NCBI RefSeq assembly: GCF_016904885.1
Contig: NZ_JADWYI010000001.1
Coordinates: forward strand, 4,092,001 to 4,156,000
Source: Archangium primigenium
Lineage (GTDB): Bacteria > Myxococcota > Myxococcia > Myxococcales > Myxococcaceae
DNA: 64,000 bases
Direction of reading: 5' to 3'
The notes under the pieces are model-generated. The model ran no database searches. It worked only from the letters and a program-made list of their open reading frames with translations, and was not told where the DNA came from. Of this stretch, positions 36,343 through 46,001 are shown piece by piece. The position numbers and the translations under genes are program-made. Each line of letters begins with the position of its first letter. The first letter of the stretch is position 1.

Positions 36343-39300
36343 TCACGGCGCGGTCACGCCGGGGGCATCGAAGCGTCCGTTGCCGTTCCGGTCGAGGATG
36401 AAGGGGTTGGTGAAGGCGTAGGGGTAGCCGCCGAGGATCTGCGCGTAGTGGAACAGGGGGTTGCTCTCCTCGGTGGGCAGGACGGGATCCTTCAGCGGGC
36501 CGTACGCGGAGCCCTCGGCGATGTCGCGCCGGTCCACCACGCCGTCGCCGTTGTTGTCGCCCGTGTCGGGGATGCCGTCCGGGCCGTCGCCGCCGGGGCC
36601 GCCGAAGTCGGCCGTGAGCTGCAGGGCCGTGCCGGCCTCCACCACCAGCCAGGCGTCCCCGGTGCCGGTGACGAGCTCGGACAGGGGCAGCGCGCCCTCG
36701 TAGCGCACCAGGCCCTCCGTGCCCAGGGCATCCGGGGGCCGCTGGAGCGCCGCGCCCTCCAGCGTCTTGACGAGCCGGCCGTTGACGATGATGCGCACCT
36801 CGTCCACGGGCACCCAGGGGGCGGCGGAGACCTTGAGGTGCAACTGGGCGTCGGGAGCGGGCACCACCGGGCGCAGGCCGTGGCGCTGGCGGCCGGTGGC
36901 GGTGTCCAGGGTGGCCTCGATGACGGGGCCGTTGGTGCCGAAGGCGTCACCGGCCTTGAGGGCCGCGTTGAAGCGGGCGGTGTCGAAGCCGGGCCCCGCC
37001 TGGGTGTTCGCGTAGACGATGTTGCGCGGCATGCCCACGGTGTTGTCGGTGAGGCTGTGCGAGTCGCTGTTGGCCGTGCCCGTCACGAGCTGGCCCTGGC
37101 CGAGCACGTAGAACCAGAAGGCGCGGTAGCTGGGCAGCAGGCCGTTGGCCGAGCCATTCATCACCTCCTGGGTGTGCTGGCCGTTGTTGGCGAAGCCGCC
37201 CCGGGGCGTGCGCACGTAGATGCCGCCGTTGGTGCCATCGTCATGGGTGGGCAGGTTCTTGAGCGTGTTGAGCGCGAGCGCGCGGGGGAAGCCCAGGTCG
37301 CGGCCGAACTCCTGGTTGGCCCAGGGGTGGTTGAGCTGGATGAGCAGCTGCTCCTGGAGCGCGGGCGGGGCGCTGGCCTTCACCCGGTCGAACAGCTCGC
37401 CGGGCTCGACACGCTCGTCGTCCGGGGCGCCGTTGCGCACCTGGGTGGGGTCGTACGCGAGGGGCCAGAAGTTGTAGTGGCCCACCACGAGCGGGATGTC
37501 GTAGCCGTGGCGCTTGAGCCAGAGGATGTGGCCGGTGGTCTCCAGGCCCGCCACGGTGCTCATGCGCTCCTGGAGGCCGAGGCTCCGGACGACCTGGCTG
37601 TAGTCGTAGACGACGTCATGGTCCGACGCGACGATGACCTGGAGGTCCGTGGCGGCGAAGGACAGCACCCGGTCCAGGTCGGGCAGCGAGCTGTCGAAGC
37701 TGGCGGCGCCGTGCACGTGCAGGTCCGCGCTCACGGTGCCGGAGGGCTGCAGGGGCAGGGGGCGCAGGCGGAAGGAGAGGGTGGTGTCGGCGCGGTCGAA
37801 CGTCACCGTGTCGTGGCCGAGCGTCCAGAACGGGCCCTTGAAGGCATACACGTGGAAGCGGCCCGGGGGGACGTTCACGGTGGCGGTGCCGTTGGTGACG
37901 AGGAAGCGGTTGCACGCGGGCGAGGGCCCCGGCGGAGGCCCCAGCCAGGGCGCGCAGGTGCCGAAGGCGCCGTGCAGGCTGCCCGTGGTGTCCGCCGCGA
38001 CCGTCGCGTCCACGGGCACCAGGAAGACCTCGGCGGTGAGCGCGGCGCTGTCCACCGCGTCCTCGACGCGCACCGTGAGCCGGGAGTGCGAGGGCTCGGC
38101 GAAGGTGCCCAGGTCCAGATCTGCTGTCACCTTGTCCAGCTGCCGGTCAGCCACCTTGCGGCCAAAGGCATGCAGTTCCACCACGTAGTCGCGGCCCGCG
38201 GGCACCCGCGCCTCGAAGCGCCCTTCGGTGTCGGGGGTGATCTGCGTCCACGGGATGCGCGTCTCCGCGCCAGCGGACAGCTGGCCCTCGCTCACGAGGA
38301 TGCTCAACGTGTGGGGCTGGTCGGTGGTCGGCTGCCGGCGGGTCACCGTGCCCCGCAGCGTGACGTAGGTTTCTCCGCGCAGCTTCTGGCGCAGCTCCTG
38401 GGCGAGGTCCGCCGCGGCGGCGGCGTCGCCCCGTTCGCCCACGGCGAGGAAGCGCTCGAAGACGAGGTAGTCGCGCGGGGGCACCACGGTGCGGGGCAGG
38501 CCCGAGGTGGAGATCTGATCGCTCTGGAAGCCCTGGAGCAGGTCCGTCTCGCCGCAGGCCACGTGGGCGTAGCTCACACCGGGCTCGGAGGGCAGCGCCG
38601 CGGCCAGGTAGGGGTACTGGATGTAGACGTCCCCGATCGTGAGCAGGCTGAAGCTCGGGTGCGCGTAGCCCGAGCCCTTGGAGGGCGTGAAGGGCAGGGC
38701 CTCGCGACCGCTCCAGTAGAAGCCATCCGAGAGCGCCCAGAGCTGCGGGTCCACGGAGGCATTCACCACCTCGGTGCGGATGCGCACGCCGGGCTCGCAG
38801 GGGCGCATCTCGTAGAGGGTGTGGACGGGGAACTCGGGCTTGCCATCGAGCGTGCCATCGAACTGCACGGCCACGCGGGTGGGCCGCTCGTCGATGACGC
38901 GCATGGAGGTGTAGTGCACGGCATCGGCCGGGAGCACGCCCACCACGGGGAGCACCTGGTTGAGGCCGTCGTTGTTCTTGCCGCGCACGCTCAGGTCCAG
39001 GAGCGAACCGCCGCCGGGGTCGAGCAGGTGCGTGTTGCCGAGGCCCGCGAGCACGGCCACCGCGCGGTCATTGCCCAGGAGGATGTCGCCCCGCGAGGCG
39101 ATGGCGTTGAGGCCGCCGGGCACGGTCTCGGGGCCGGGGACGGGATCGTTGCTGCCCACGCGCTTGTCGGCGGGCGTGAGCGTGCGCACCTCGAGCGACT
39201 GCGCGGCGGGGTCGCACGTGTAGCTCAGCGCGGTGCAGGGACTGAGCACCTGACACGAGGCCTCGTTGCCGAGACAGCTCTCCTTCTTGCAGCCGGACAG

Positions 39301-39354
39301 CGCGAGCCCGGCCAGGGCCACGGTGGCGGCCAGGAGGCGAAAGGGGATGGGCAT
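36343..39354 (-). CDS. Lipoprotein with PHP-type (CehA/McbA family) metallohydrolase domain
   Basis: The 1003-residue protein is a predicted lipoprotein (signal ending LALSGC, acylated Cys22). After a long beta-rich N-terminal region (~60-540) comes a PHP/CehA-McbA-like metallohydrolase domain. Metal-ligand-type motifs appear in order: ADLHVHGAASFD, VASDHDVVYDY, LETTGHILWLK, QLNHPW and GTANSDSH. Known relatives include carbaryl hydrolase CehA. The C-terminal ~60 residues carry two EF-hand-like calcium loops (DNNGDGVVDRRD and DRNGNGRFD). It probably sits on the cell surface or in the periplasm and hydrolyses an ester or phosphodiester; the substrate is unknown. It is followed immediately by the outer-membrane barrel gene. 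Confidence 0.83.
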   Translation of the reverse strand: MPIPFRLLAATVALAGLALSGCKKESCLGNEASCQVLSPCTALSYTCDPAAQSLEVRTLTPADKRVGSNDPVPGPETVPGGLNAIASRGDILLGNDRAVAVLAGLGNTHLLDPGGGSLLDLSVRGKNNDGLNQVLPVVGVLPADAVHYTSMRVIDERPTRVAVQFDGTLDGKPEFPVHTLYEMRPCEPGVRIRTEVVNASVDPQLWALSDGFYWSGREALPFTPSKGSGYAHPSFSLLTIGDVYIQYPYLAAALPSEPGVSYAHVACGETDLLQGFQSDQISTSGLPRTVVPPRDYLVFERFLAVGERGDAAAAADLAQELRQKLRGETYVTLRGTVTRRQPTTDQPHTLSILVSEGQLSAGAETRIPWTQITPDTEGRFEARVPAGRDYVVELHAFGRKVADRQLDKVTADLDLGTFAEPSHSRLTVRVEDAVDSAALTAEVFLVPVDATVAADTTGSLHGAFGTCAPWLGPPPGPSPACNRFLVTNGTATVNVPPGRFHVYAFKGPFWTLGHDTVTFDRADTTLSFRLRPLPLQPSGTVSADLHVHGAASFDSSLPDLDRVLSFAATDLQVIVASDHDVVYDYSQVVRSLGLQERMSTVAGLETTGHILWLKRHGYDIPLVVGHYNFWPLAYDPTQVRNGAPDDERVEPGELFDRVKASAPPALQEQLLIQLNHPWANQEFGRDLGFPRALALNTLKNLPTHDDGTNGGIYVRTPRGGFANNGQHTQEVMNGSANGLLPSYRAFWFYVLGQGQLVTGTANSDSHSLTDNTVGMPRNIVYANTQAGPGFDTARFNAALKAGDAFGTNGPVIEATLDTATGRQRHGLRPVVPAPDAQLHLKVSAAPWVPVDEVRIIVNGRLVKTLEGAALQRPPDALGTEGLVRYEGALPLSELVTGTGDAWLVVEAGTALQLTADFGGPGGDGPDGIPDTGDNNGDGVVDRRDIAEGSAYGPLKDPVLPTEESNPLFHYAQILGGYPYAFTNPFILDRNGNGRFDAPGVTAP

Positions 39355-39366
39355 GACGCCCTTGTA

Positions 39367-40443
39367 TCAACCTCCCAGGTGGTGTCTCCAGTCATGCCAG
39401 CCGCGCGCCGCGTGACACGTGTCGCCCGTGAGATCGAGGAAGAGGGGGCTGCGCGCGGCCTTCAGGGCCTCCCGGGTCCGCCAGGCGCCCGACGCATCGA
39501 GACGGCGCACCGCGCCATCGAGCAGGGCGCCCGCGTGCTGGAGGGACTGGAGCTGCGCGGGGGTGGGCTTCCAGCCCGTCTCGTCGCGGTAGCGGCCGAG
39601 GGTCTCCAGCCAGTGGCCGTAGAACTTCACCCTCTGCACGAGCACGGGAAGACGCTCGGCGGGGGGCGTGGCGGCGAGGGCGGCGTCGTACTGCCGGGCC
39701 TCGGAGCCGAGCCGGTAGAAGAGCAGGTCCACCTGGGTGTCGAGCCGCGAGCCCCAGGCGGCGCGCACGGTGGGGTGACGCGCGTGGGTGAGCACGGCCT
39801 GCACCAGATGCAGTCCGCCACACGGGTGCGCGTAGAGGCCTTGCTTGCGCTTGGGTACCTGGGGCAGGCCCGCCTTCATGCCCGCGAGCAGGTCCGCCTC
39901 CTCGCGCTCGAGCAGGGCGAGGGCCTCGTCCATCAGCGGGCCGATGTGGACGGCGGGGCCCACGCTGGGGGTGAAGGTGCCGGAGGCGGGCAGGGCATGG
40001 GCGAGGACATCGAGCATCCACGCGCCCTGGGGCGAGAGCGCTACCTCGGGGCGGAAGTCACGCGAGACGGTCGCGAGGATCGCGCGCAGGGGCACGGGTC
40101 CGGAGGGGGTCCGGAAGACATGCGAGAGGGGGAAACCCGCGAGCAGCAGGCTCTTGGCCATCAAGTGGGGGTGGGGCTCCACGGGCGTGCCGTCGGGCGT
40201 GGAGGCCGCGAAGTGGAGGGGGTCGTGCTGGAGGAAGTCCGAGACGATGACGTCCGCGGCGAGGCGTCCATCCCGGGCGCGGAAGGCGCGGCGCTCGAAG
40301 GCCAGCCCATGGGCGAGGGCCCAGGGGTTGAGCGGGTCCGCGGCGGCCTCGCGGCACCAGTCGCCGAGGACGTCGCCGGAGGAGGGCCGGGCGGACGGGG
40401 CGGCGGCGAGGAGCGCGAGCAGGATGAAGGGAGCGGCGGGCAT
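39367..40443 (-). CDS. Secreted hypothetical protein
   Basis: The 358-residue protein starts at ATG 40443 with a signal peptide (MPAAPFILLALLAAAPSARP). I do not recognise the family. Visible features are a His-rich LQHDPLHFAAS/EPHPHLMAK region near residue 65, and a central CGGLHLVQAVLTHARHP. It looks mostly alpha-helical with no transmembrane segment after the signal. It lies 12 bases upstream of the PHP lipoprotein gene on the same strand and may be the first gene of a three-gene surface operon. It is divergent from the acyl-CoA dehydrogenase with only 46 bases between start codons. Confidence 0.65.
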   Translation of the reverse strand: MPAAPFILLALLAAAPSARPSSGDVLGDWCREAAADPLNPWALAHGLAFERRAFRARDGRLAADVIVSDFLQHDPLHFAASTPDGTPVEPHPHLMAKSLLLAGFPLSHVFRTPSGPVPLRAILATVSRDFRPEVALSPQGAWMLDVLAHALPASGTFTPSVGPAVHIGPLMDEALALLEREEADLLAGMKAGLPQVPKRKQGLYAHPCGGLHLVQAVLTHARHPTVRAAWGSRLDTQVDLLFYRLGSEARQYDAALAATPPAERLPVLVQRVKFYGHWLETLGRYRDETGWKPTPAQLQSLQHAGALLDGAVRRLDASGAWRTREALKAARSPLFLDLTGDTCHAARGWHDWRHHLGG

Positions 40444-40489
40444 GCGTGTACTATCCCCCGCGTTCATTCCCGACCCCAAGGAGTCCCCC

Positions 40490-41635
40490 ATGAGCCTGTC
40501 CAATCCATTCACCGAGGAGCATGAGGCGTTTCGCCGGACGGTGCGCGCGTTCGTGGAGAAGGAGATGACGCCGCATGCCTTGGACTGGGACCGGGCGGGC
40601 ATCTTCCCGAAGGAGCTGTTCCGCAAGTGTGGCGAGCTGGGCTTCCTGGGCATCAACCACGGGCCGGAGGCGGGCGGCAGCGGGCTGGACTACTGGTACG
40701 TGACGGCCTTCACCGAGGAGCTGTCGCGCAGCCGCAACGCGGGCGTGAACATGGCCCTGCTGGTGCAAAGCCAGATGGCGACGCCCATCATCAACGAGAT
40801 TGGCACGGACGAGCAGAAGCGGGAGTTCCTCGCGCCGGCGCTGGCGGGCGAGAAGATCGCGGCGCTGGGCGTGAGCGAGCCGGGGCAGGGCTCGGACGTG
40901 GCGAACATGCAGACGACGGCGCGGGTGGACGGGGATGACTACGTCATCAACGGCTCGAAGATGTGGATCACCAACGGCACGCGCGCGGACTTCATCACGC
41001 TGGGGGTGCGCACGGGCGGCGCGGGCCACGCGGGCATCTCGCTGGTGACGTTCCCCACGGACGTGAAGGGCTTCGGGGTGTCCAAGAAGCTCGACAAGGT
41101 GGGCAACCTGTCCTCGGACACGGCCATCCTCTATTTCGAGGACTGCCGCATTCCCCGCCGCTACGTGCTCGGGCAGGAGAACCAGGGCTTCTACCACATC
41201 ATGACGAACTTCCAGGGCGAGCGCCTGGTGAGTGCCATCTGCGCGGTGGGCGCGATGGAGCGCATGATTGAAGACGCCATCGAGTATGGCCGCGAGCGCA
41301 AGGCGTTTGGAAAGCCCTTGCTGGGCTTCCAGGTCTGGCGGCACAAGCTGGTGGAGCACATGGCGTCCATCGAGGCGGCCAAGCGGCTCACCTATCACGC
41401 GGTGGCGCTCTTCGACGCGAAGCAGAACGCCGTGCGGGAGATCTCCATGGCCAAGCTCTTCTCCACGGACTTGGCGCAGCGGGTCGCCTACGACGTGCAG
41501 CAGTTCTTCGGTGGCATGGGCTACATCGAGGAGACGCACATCGCGCGGGCCTGGCGCGACCTGCGTCTGCTCACCATCGGGGGCGGGACGTCGGAGGTGA
41601 TGAAGGAGATCCTCACCAAGACGTCTGGCTTGTAG
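40490..41635 (+). CDS. Acyl-CoA dehydrogenase
   Basis: The 381-residue protein is a typical flavin-dependent acyl-CoA dehydrogenase, which introduces the 2,3-double bond in beta-oxidation or branched-chain amino-acid breakdown. Landmarks are GINHGPEAGGSGLDYW, the FAD/substrate loop GVSEPGQGSDVANM, KMWITNGTRADF, FGKPLLGFQVWRHKL and the C-terminal FFGGMGYIEE...IGGGTSEVMKEI, whose Glu is at the place of the catalytic base in many subfamilies. It resembles short/branched-chain enzymes. ATG 40490 has AAGGAG about 7 bases upstream. The stop lies one base from a convergent gene. Confidence 0.93.
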   Translation: MSLSNPFTEEHEAFRRTVRAFVEKEMTPHALDWDRAGIFPKELFRKCGELGFLGINHGPEAGGSGLDYWYVTAFTEELSRSRNAGVNMALLVQSQMATPIINEIGTDEQKREFLAPALAGEKIAALGVSEPGQGSDVANMQTTARVDGDDYVINGSKMWITNGTRADFITLGVRTGGAGHAGISLVTFPTDVKGFGVSKKLDKVGNLSSDTAILYFEDCRIPRRYVLGQENQGFYHIMTNFQGERLVSAICAVGAMERMIEDAIEYGRERKAFGKPLLGFQVWRHKLVEHMASIEAAKRLTYHAVALFDAKQNAVREISMAKLFSTDLAQRVAYDVQQFFGGMGYIEETHIARAWRDLRLLTIGGGTSEVMKEILTKTSGL

Positions 41636-41636
41636 C

Positions 41637-42359
41637 TCAACCGCCGATGACGGGGGACTTACGGACGTAGCGGGGCGAGCGCACCTGCTCAAGCATGAAC
41701 TCCGCCACGTCGGCCCGGGAGATGCGCAAGGGCACTCTTCCCTGGTTGATGGAGACCTGGTGCACACGGGTCGCCGGCGCATTCGTGAGCCGGGTGGGCC
41801 GGACGATGACCCACTCCAGGGAACTCTCCCGGATGACCTCCACCCGGCGTTGCCAGTCGTTGGCCTCGCGCGGCCGGAAGGAGGCCATGAGCTTCTCGAA
41901 GAGCGCCGAGGGCCCCCAGCCGTTTGCCTTGTCGTGGTAGGGCACGTAGACGAGGCGCCGGACCTGCTGGCGCTGCATCGCCTCGACGAGGCCGCGGGTC
42001 CCCTGGGCGATGGCCTCGGCATCCTTCCGGCCCGTGGGCCCCACGGCGCACAGCACGGCGTGCTGCCGCTGCACGGCCTGCTCCACGGCCTCCGCGTCCT
42101 CGAGTCGGCCCTGGACGTGCCGCAGCCGGGCATGGGGGGCGGGCAGGGCGCGGAGATTCCGCGCGAACGCGGTCACCAGATGCCCCTGGGCGAGCGCGAA
42201 CTCGACAAGGCATCGTCCCGTGCGGCCCGCGGCGCCGATGACGAGCACCGGCAGTGGGGCCGACTGGGAGGCCGTCTCATGGCGCTCGGGACCGTGGGTG
42301 ACCGTGTCGCCCCGGCCCGTCACCGAGAGGCTGAGCTGTCCAGGCAGGGGCTTGCTCAT
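41637..42359 (-). CDS. NAD(P)-binding oxidoreductase, atypical SDR (NmrA-like)
   Basis: The 240-residue protein has an N-terminal Rossmann motif GAAGRTGR and ends in a DAE-type motif (ISRADVAEFMLEQV) common in atypical SDRs that act as NADPH sensors or flavin reductase-like proteins. The active-site Tyr is not obvious (RRLVYVPYHDKANG). ATG 42359 overlaps the upstream lipoprotein's stop by 4 bases (ATGA), so translation is coupled. The first ~35 residues are extra compared with the core fold, so a start further in is possible. Confidence 0.8.
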   Translation of the reverse strand: MSKPLPGQLSLSVTGRGDTVTHGPERHETASQSAPLPVLVIGAAGRTGRCLVEFALAQGHLVTAFARNLRALPAPHARLRHVQGRLEDAEAVEQAVQRQHAVLCAVGPTGRKDAEAIAQGTRGLVEAMQRQQVRRLVYVPYHDKANGWGPSALFEKLMASFRPREANDWQRRVEVIRESSLEWVIVRPTRLTNAPATRVHQVSINQGRVPLRISRADVAEFMLEQVRSPRYVRKSPVIGG

Positions 42360-43321
42360 GGCGTGCTCTTGGCCTGGGCCGAGGTCGTCGCCTCCAGGCG
42401 AGTGGCGCCCTTTCGCTTCTCCTGCTCCTCCAGCCGCACCCACAGGGAGGCATCCGTACCCTCCATCTGGTTACCCTTGAGCTGGAGCTTCCGCTCGGCG
42501 GAGACGCGCCGTTGGAGGCGGGCAGGCAGGGCGGGCCGCTTGGGATCCAGGTCATGCACGGTCACCTCCTCGTTGATGCGGATGCCATCGGCGTCGAACT
42601 TGAGGGTGGAGGTCATCACCAGCTGACGGTGCAGGCCGCTCGGAAGCAGGAAGTTCTGCTCGTGGCTGAAGGGAAACCACGTGGGGCCCAGACACTTGCC
42701 GTCCTGGCTCGTCACGGTCTCGGCGAAGAAGCGCCCGTGCCGCAGGGGCAACAGCCGCGCGAAGCGGCGGCACACCGAGGGGCCCTCCAGGGTGCACTGC
42801 TCTCCCTCGGCGACCAGGACCTGCGTGCCACCCACGCGCTCCAGCGTCAGCTTGGAGTGGAGTGGGAAGGAGCGCAGGCTGCCCAGGGCACGAACAACGA
42901 GTCCGGTGTCCGTGCGCTCCACCAGTCCCACGGGTCCCAGCGCCTCTCCATTGGCGTAGCGCCGCGTGATGACCCATACTAGGCGCTGGTCCGCCTGGAG
43001 CGTCGCCATGACGAGATCCTCGTCCGTGAGGCGTGGACTCGTGGGCAACAGGGGCACGTCCGGTCCCGGCTGACGGCATTCGTCCGCCGCGGGCTCCTGC
43101 CACACCACGGGAGAGCCCGAGCAGTCCAGCGTGGGCCGGGCCGCGGTGCCCTGCTCGCGGTCATAGCCGTGCAACAAGAGGTCGAACCACTCCTCCGCCG
43201 AGAGCACCAGCCGGGCCTCCCGGGGAACGGCGATGGAACACATGCCCGCCTTGCGCGGGGCCGCGCAGCCGGTGAGCAGGAGCAGCAGACCCGCGCTGAC
43301 GAGAAGGGACGTTCGCTTCAT
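42356..43321 (-). CDS. Predicted lipoprotein of unknown function
   Basis: The 321-residue protein has a lipoprotein signal (MKRTSLLVSAGLLLLLTGC, acylated Cys19). The rest is beta-rich with six to seven further Cys (for example CSIAVP, LDCSG, DECRQP, QCTLEGPSVCRR, GKCLGP), suggesting disulphides in the periplasm. I do not recognise a family. It begins 28 bases downstream of clpV on the same strand and overlaps the next oxidoreductase gene by 4 bases, so it may be the distal part of the T6SS transcript. Confidence 0.68.
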   Translation of the reverse strand: MKRTSLLVSAGLLLLLTGCAAPRKAGMCSIAVPREARLVLSAEEWFDLLLHGYDREQGTAARPTLDCSGSPVVWQEPAADECRQPGPDVPLLPTSPRLTDEDLVMATLQADQRLVWVITRRYANGEALGPVGLVERTDTGLVVRALGSLRSFPLHSKLTLERVGGTQVLVAEGEQCTLEGPSVCRRFARLLPLRHGRFFAETVTSQDGKCLGPTWFPFSHEQNFLLPSGLHRQLVMTSTLKFDADGIRINEEVTVHDLDPKRPALPARLQRRVSAERKLQLKGNQMEGTDASLWVRLEEQEKRKGATRLEATTSAQAKSTP

Positions 43322-43349
43322 GGTGCGTCGCTCGTTTGGAAAAGAGGAA

Positions 43350-45971
43350 TCAGGCTCGGGAGCCGGTGAACGCGGTGTGCCAGCGCCCCTCGGCGGTGAG
43401 GCCGACGTGCAGGTGCGTGGGCAGGCGCTGCGCCACCAGGCACTGGAGCAGCTCGCGCGCGACCTCGGGCATCAGCGAGCCGCGCAGTAGGTGCTCCACG
43501 TTGCGCGCGCCCTTCTCCGACTCGGTGCACCGGCGCGCGAGTGTGTCCACGAGCTCCGGGGCGAAGGTCGTTTCAATCCGGTGGCTGGCGCGCAGCCGGT
43601 CCGCGAGCACGGCGAGCTTCATGCCGGTGATGTCCCGCATGACGTCCGGGCCCACGGGGGCGAAGGGGACGATGGTCATGCGCGCGAGCAGGGCGGGCTT
43701 GAAGTGCTGGCTCAGGGTGGGGCGGATGGCCGCCGCCACCTCCTCGGCGGAGGGCGTGGCGCCGTGCGCGTACAGGCGCATCACCTGCTCGGAGGCCAGG
43801 TTGCTCGTGAGGATGAGGACGGTGTTGCGGAAGTCCACCGCGCGGCCCTCGCCGTCCGAGAGCAGGCCCTTGTCGAACACCTGGTAGAAGAGGTTCATCA
43901 CCTCCAGGTCGGCCTTCTCGCACTCGTCGAGCAGCACCACGGAGTAGGGTCGCTGCCGCACCGCCTCCGTCAGCAGGCCGCCCTGGCCGAAGCCCACGTA
44001 CCCGGGGGGCGAGCCGATGAGCCGGGAGACGGTGTGCTTCTCCTGGAACTCGGACATGTTGAGCGTGGTCATGAAGCGCTCGCCGCCATAGAGGCTGTCC
44101 GCCAGGGCGAGCGCCGTCTCCGTCTTGCCCACGCCGCTCGGGCCCACGAAGAGCAGCACGCCGATGGGGGCTTCCGGGTCGCGGATGCCGGCCTGGGAGA
44201 TGCGCAGCGTCTCGGCCACCTTCTGGAGCGCCGCGGTCTGTCCCCGCACCCGCGACTTGAGCTTCGCCTCCAGGCCGAGCACGGCCTCCAGGGCATCCCC
44301 GCGCATCTTGCCCACGGGCACGCCCGTCCACCCCGACACCACCCGGGCCACCACCTCCGCGTCTACGTCCGCGTGCACCAGGGCCTCCTCGCCCCGGCTG
44401 CGCGCCACCGCAGCCGCCGCCTCGCCCACCGCCGTCCGGGAGGCCCCGGCCGCGTTCTCCGCCTGGGCCTTGCGCGCGGCCTGGAGCGCGGCCACCGCCG
44501 TGCGCTCGCCCTCCCAGCGGCCCCGGAGCGTGGCCACCGCGTCGTGCAGCGCCCGGAGCTTCGCCTCCAGGTCCTCCAGCTCCGCCGCGTCTCCCGAGTG
44601 CCCGTCCATCAGGTCCCGCTTGCGCGCGTCCCGCTCCCGCTCCACGCCGGCGATGCGGGCCTCCAGGGCGGACAGCTCCTCGGGCCGCGTGGACTGCTCG
44701 ATGCGCACCCGCGCCGCGGCCGTGTCCAAGAGGTCCACCGCCTTGTCCGGCAACTGGCGCCCGGAGATGTAGCGGTGCGACAGCCGCACCGCCGCGGTGA
44801 TGGCCTCGTCCCGGATGACGACACCGTGGGCGGCCTCGTAGGTGGCGCGCAGGCCGCGCAGCATGAGGATCGCGTCCTCCTCGCTCGGCTCCTCCACCTT
44901 CACCGGCTGGAAGCGGCGCTCCAGGGCCGCGTCCTTCTCGAAGTACTTCTTGTACTCGGACCAGGTGGTGGCCGCGAGCGTGCGCAGCTCCCCGCGCGCG
45001 AGCGCCGGCTTGAGCAGGTTGGCGGCGTCACTGCCCCCCGTGGCCCCCCCCGCGCCGATGAGCGTGTGGGCCTCGTCGATGAAGAGGACGATGGGCACGG
45101 GCGAGGACGTCACCTCGGCGATGACGGCCTTGAGCCGGTTCTCGAACTCGCCCCGCACTCCCGCGCCGGCCTGGAGCAGCCCCAGGTCCAGTCCCAGCAG
45201 CTCCACGTTCTTGAGCGCATCGGGCACCTCGCCCTTGACGATCGCCCAGGCGAGTCCCTCCACCAGGGCCGTCTTGCCCACGCCGGGCTCGCCCACCAGC
45301 AAGGGGTTGTTCTTGCGGCGCCGCGAGAGGATGTCCACGAGCTGGGCGATCTCCCGGTGGCGGCCGAAGACGGGATCGATCTTCCCCTCGCGCACCCGCG
45401 CGGTGAACGAGGTGGCGAAGCGCTTGAGCGTGCTCTCGTCGGCGCGTCCCGGCGCGGCGCCCGGGCTCGGGCCTCCGCTGGCGGCGGGCGCGGCCTCCAC
45501 CGTCTCCGCCCCCGGGCGCAGCACCTCCGCCAGCGAGCGCTTCAGCGCATCCAGGGGGACGGCGTCCAGCTCCGCGAAGTGCTCGGCGGTGTAGCGGCTC
45601 GGCCGCAGGAGGAACTGCGCCAGCAGCACCCCCGTGCGGATGCGCGTGTCCCCCAGCTGGAGTGACGCGAGCAGCCACGCGTCCTCGAACCACTGGAAGA
45701 CGGACTCGGAGAACACCGGCCGGGCCGCGCTCCCCGTGCGCAGGCCGCGCAGGGCCTGCTCCAGGCTGCTCGCGAAACGCCGGGGATCCACCTCGAAGCG
45801 GCGCAGCAGCACGGCGGCGTCCGAGTCCTCGGCCCCAAGCAGCTGGGCGAGCACGTGCTCGACGACGATCTCATGACAGTGGCGGGTGCTGGCCTGGCCG
45901 ACCGCCGCCTCGAGCAGGCGGGTGGCGGTGGGGGTCAAGCGCTTCACGAGGGCCTGCGGATCGACGCGCAT
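43350..45971 (-). CDS. tssH: T6SS AAA+ disassembly ATPase ClpV/TssH
   Basis: ClpV unfolds and recycles the contracted TssB/TssC sheath. The 873-residue length is normal. An N-domain (~1-150) is followed by two AAA+ modules: D1 with Walker A GEPGVGKT (~227-234) and Walker B FIDEAHT, and D2 with GPSGVGKT (~609-616) and LLDECEKA. The middle region (~410-560) is the expected coiled-coil insert. ClpV rather than ClpB is inferred from its place in the T6SS operon and the divergent N-domain. ATG 45971 has GGAG about 9 bases upstream. It is the last core gene of the operon. Confidence 0.95.
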   Translation of the reverse strand: MRVDPQALVKRLTPTATRLLEAAVGQASTRHCHEIVVEHVLAQLLGAEDSDAAVLLRRFEVDPRRFASSLEQALRGLRTGSAARPVFSESVFQWFEDAWLLASLQLGDTRIRTGVLLAQFLLRPSRYTAEHFAELDAVPLDALKRSLAEVLRPGAETVEAAPAASGGPSPGAAPGRADESTLKRFATSFTARVREGKIDPVFGRHREIAQLVDILSRRRKNNPLLVGEPGVGKTALVEGLAWAIVKGEVPDALKNVELLGLDLGLLQAGAGVRGEFENRLKAVIAEVTSSPVPIVLFIDEAHTLIGAGGATGGSDAANLLKPALARGELRTLAATTWSEYKKYFEKDAALERRFQPVKVEEPSEEDAILMLRGLRATYEAAHGVVIRDEAITAAVRLSHRYISGRQLPDKAVDLLDTAAARVRIEQSTRPEELSALEARIAGVERERDARKRDLMDGHSGDAAELEDLEAKLRALHDAVATLRGRWEGERTAVAALQAARKAQAENAAGASRTAVGEAAAAVARSRGEEALVHADVDAEVVARVVSGWTGVPVGKMRGDALEAVLGLEAKLKSRVRGQTAALQKVAETLRISQAGIRDPEAPIGVLLFVGPSGVGKTETALALADSLYGGERFMTTLNMSEFQEKHTVSRLIGSPPGYVGFGQGGLLTEAVRQRPYSVVLLDECEKADLEVMNLFYQVFDKGLLSDGEGRAVDFRNTVLILTSNLASEQVMRLYAHGATPSAEEVAAAIRPTLSQHFKPALLARMTIVPFAPVGPDVMRDITGMKLAVLADRLRASHRIETTFAPELVDTLARRCTESEKGARNVEHLLRGSLMPEVARELLQCLVAQRLPTHLHVGLTAEGRWHTAFTGSRA

Positions 45972-46001
45972 GGGGACGGGCTCCAGGAGAACGGGGGCGG
46001 G

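Noticed and set aside
36298-40524. Long plus-strand frame across the PHP lipoprotein and secreted-protein genes
   Set aside because: Low-complexity Gly/Val/Arg/His composition and no start context; the minus-strand frames encode recognisable signals and metal motifs.
43491-45665. Plus-strand 724-residue frame across clpV
   Set aside because: Shadow of the clpV coding strand; ClpV Walker motifs are on the minus strand.
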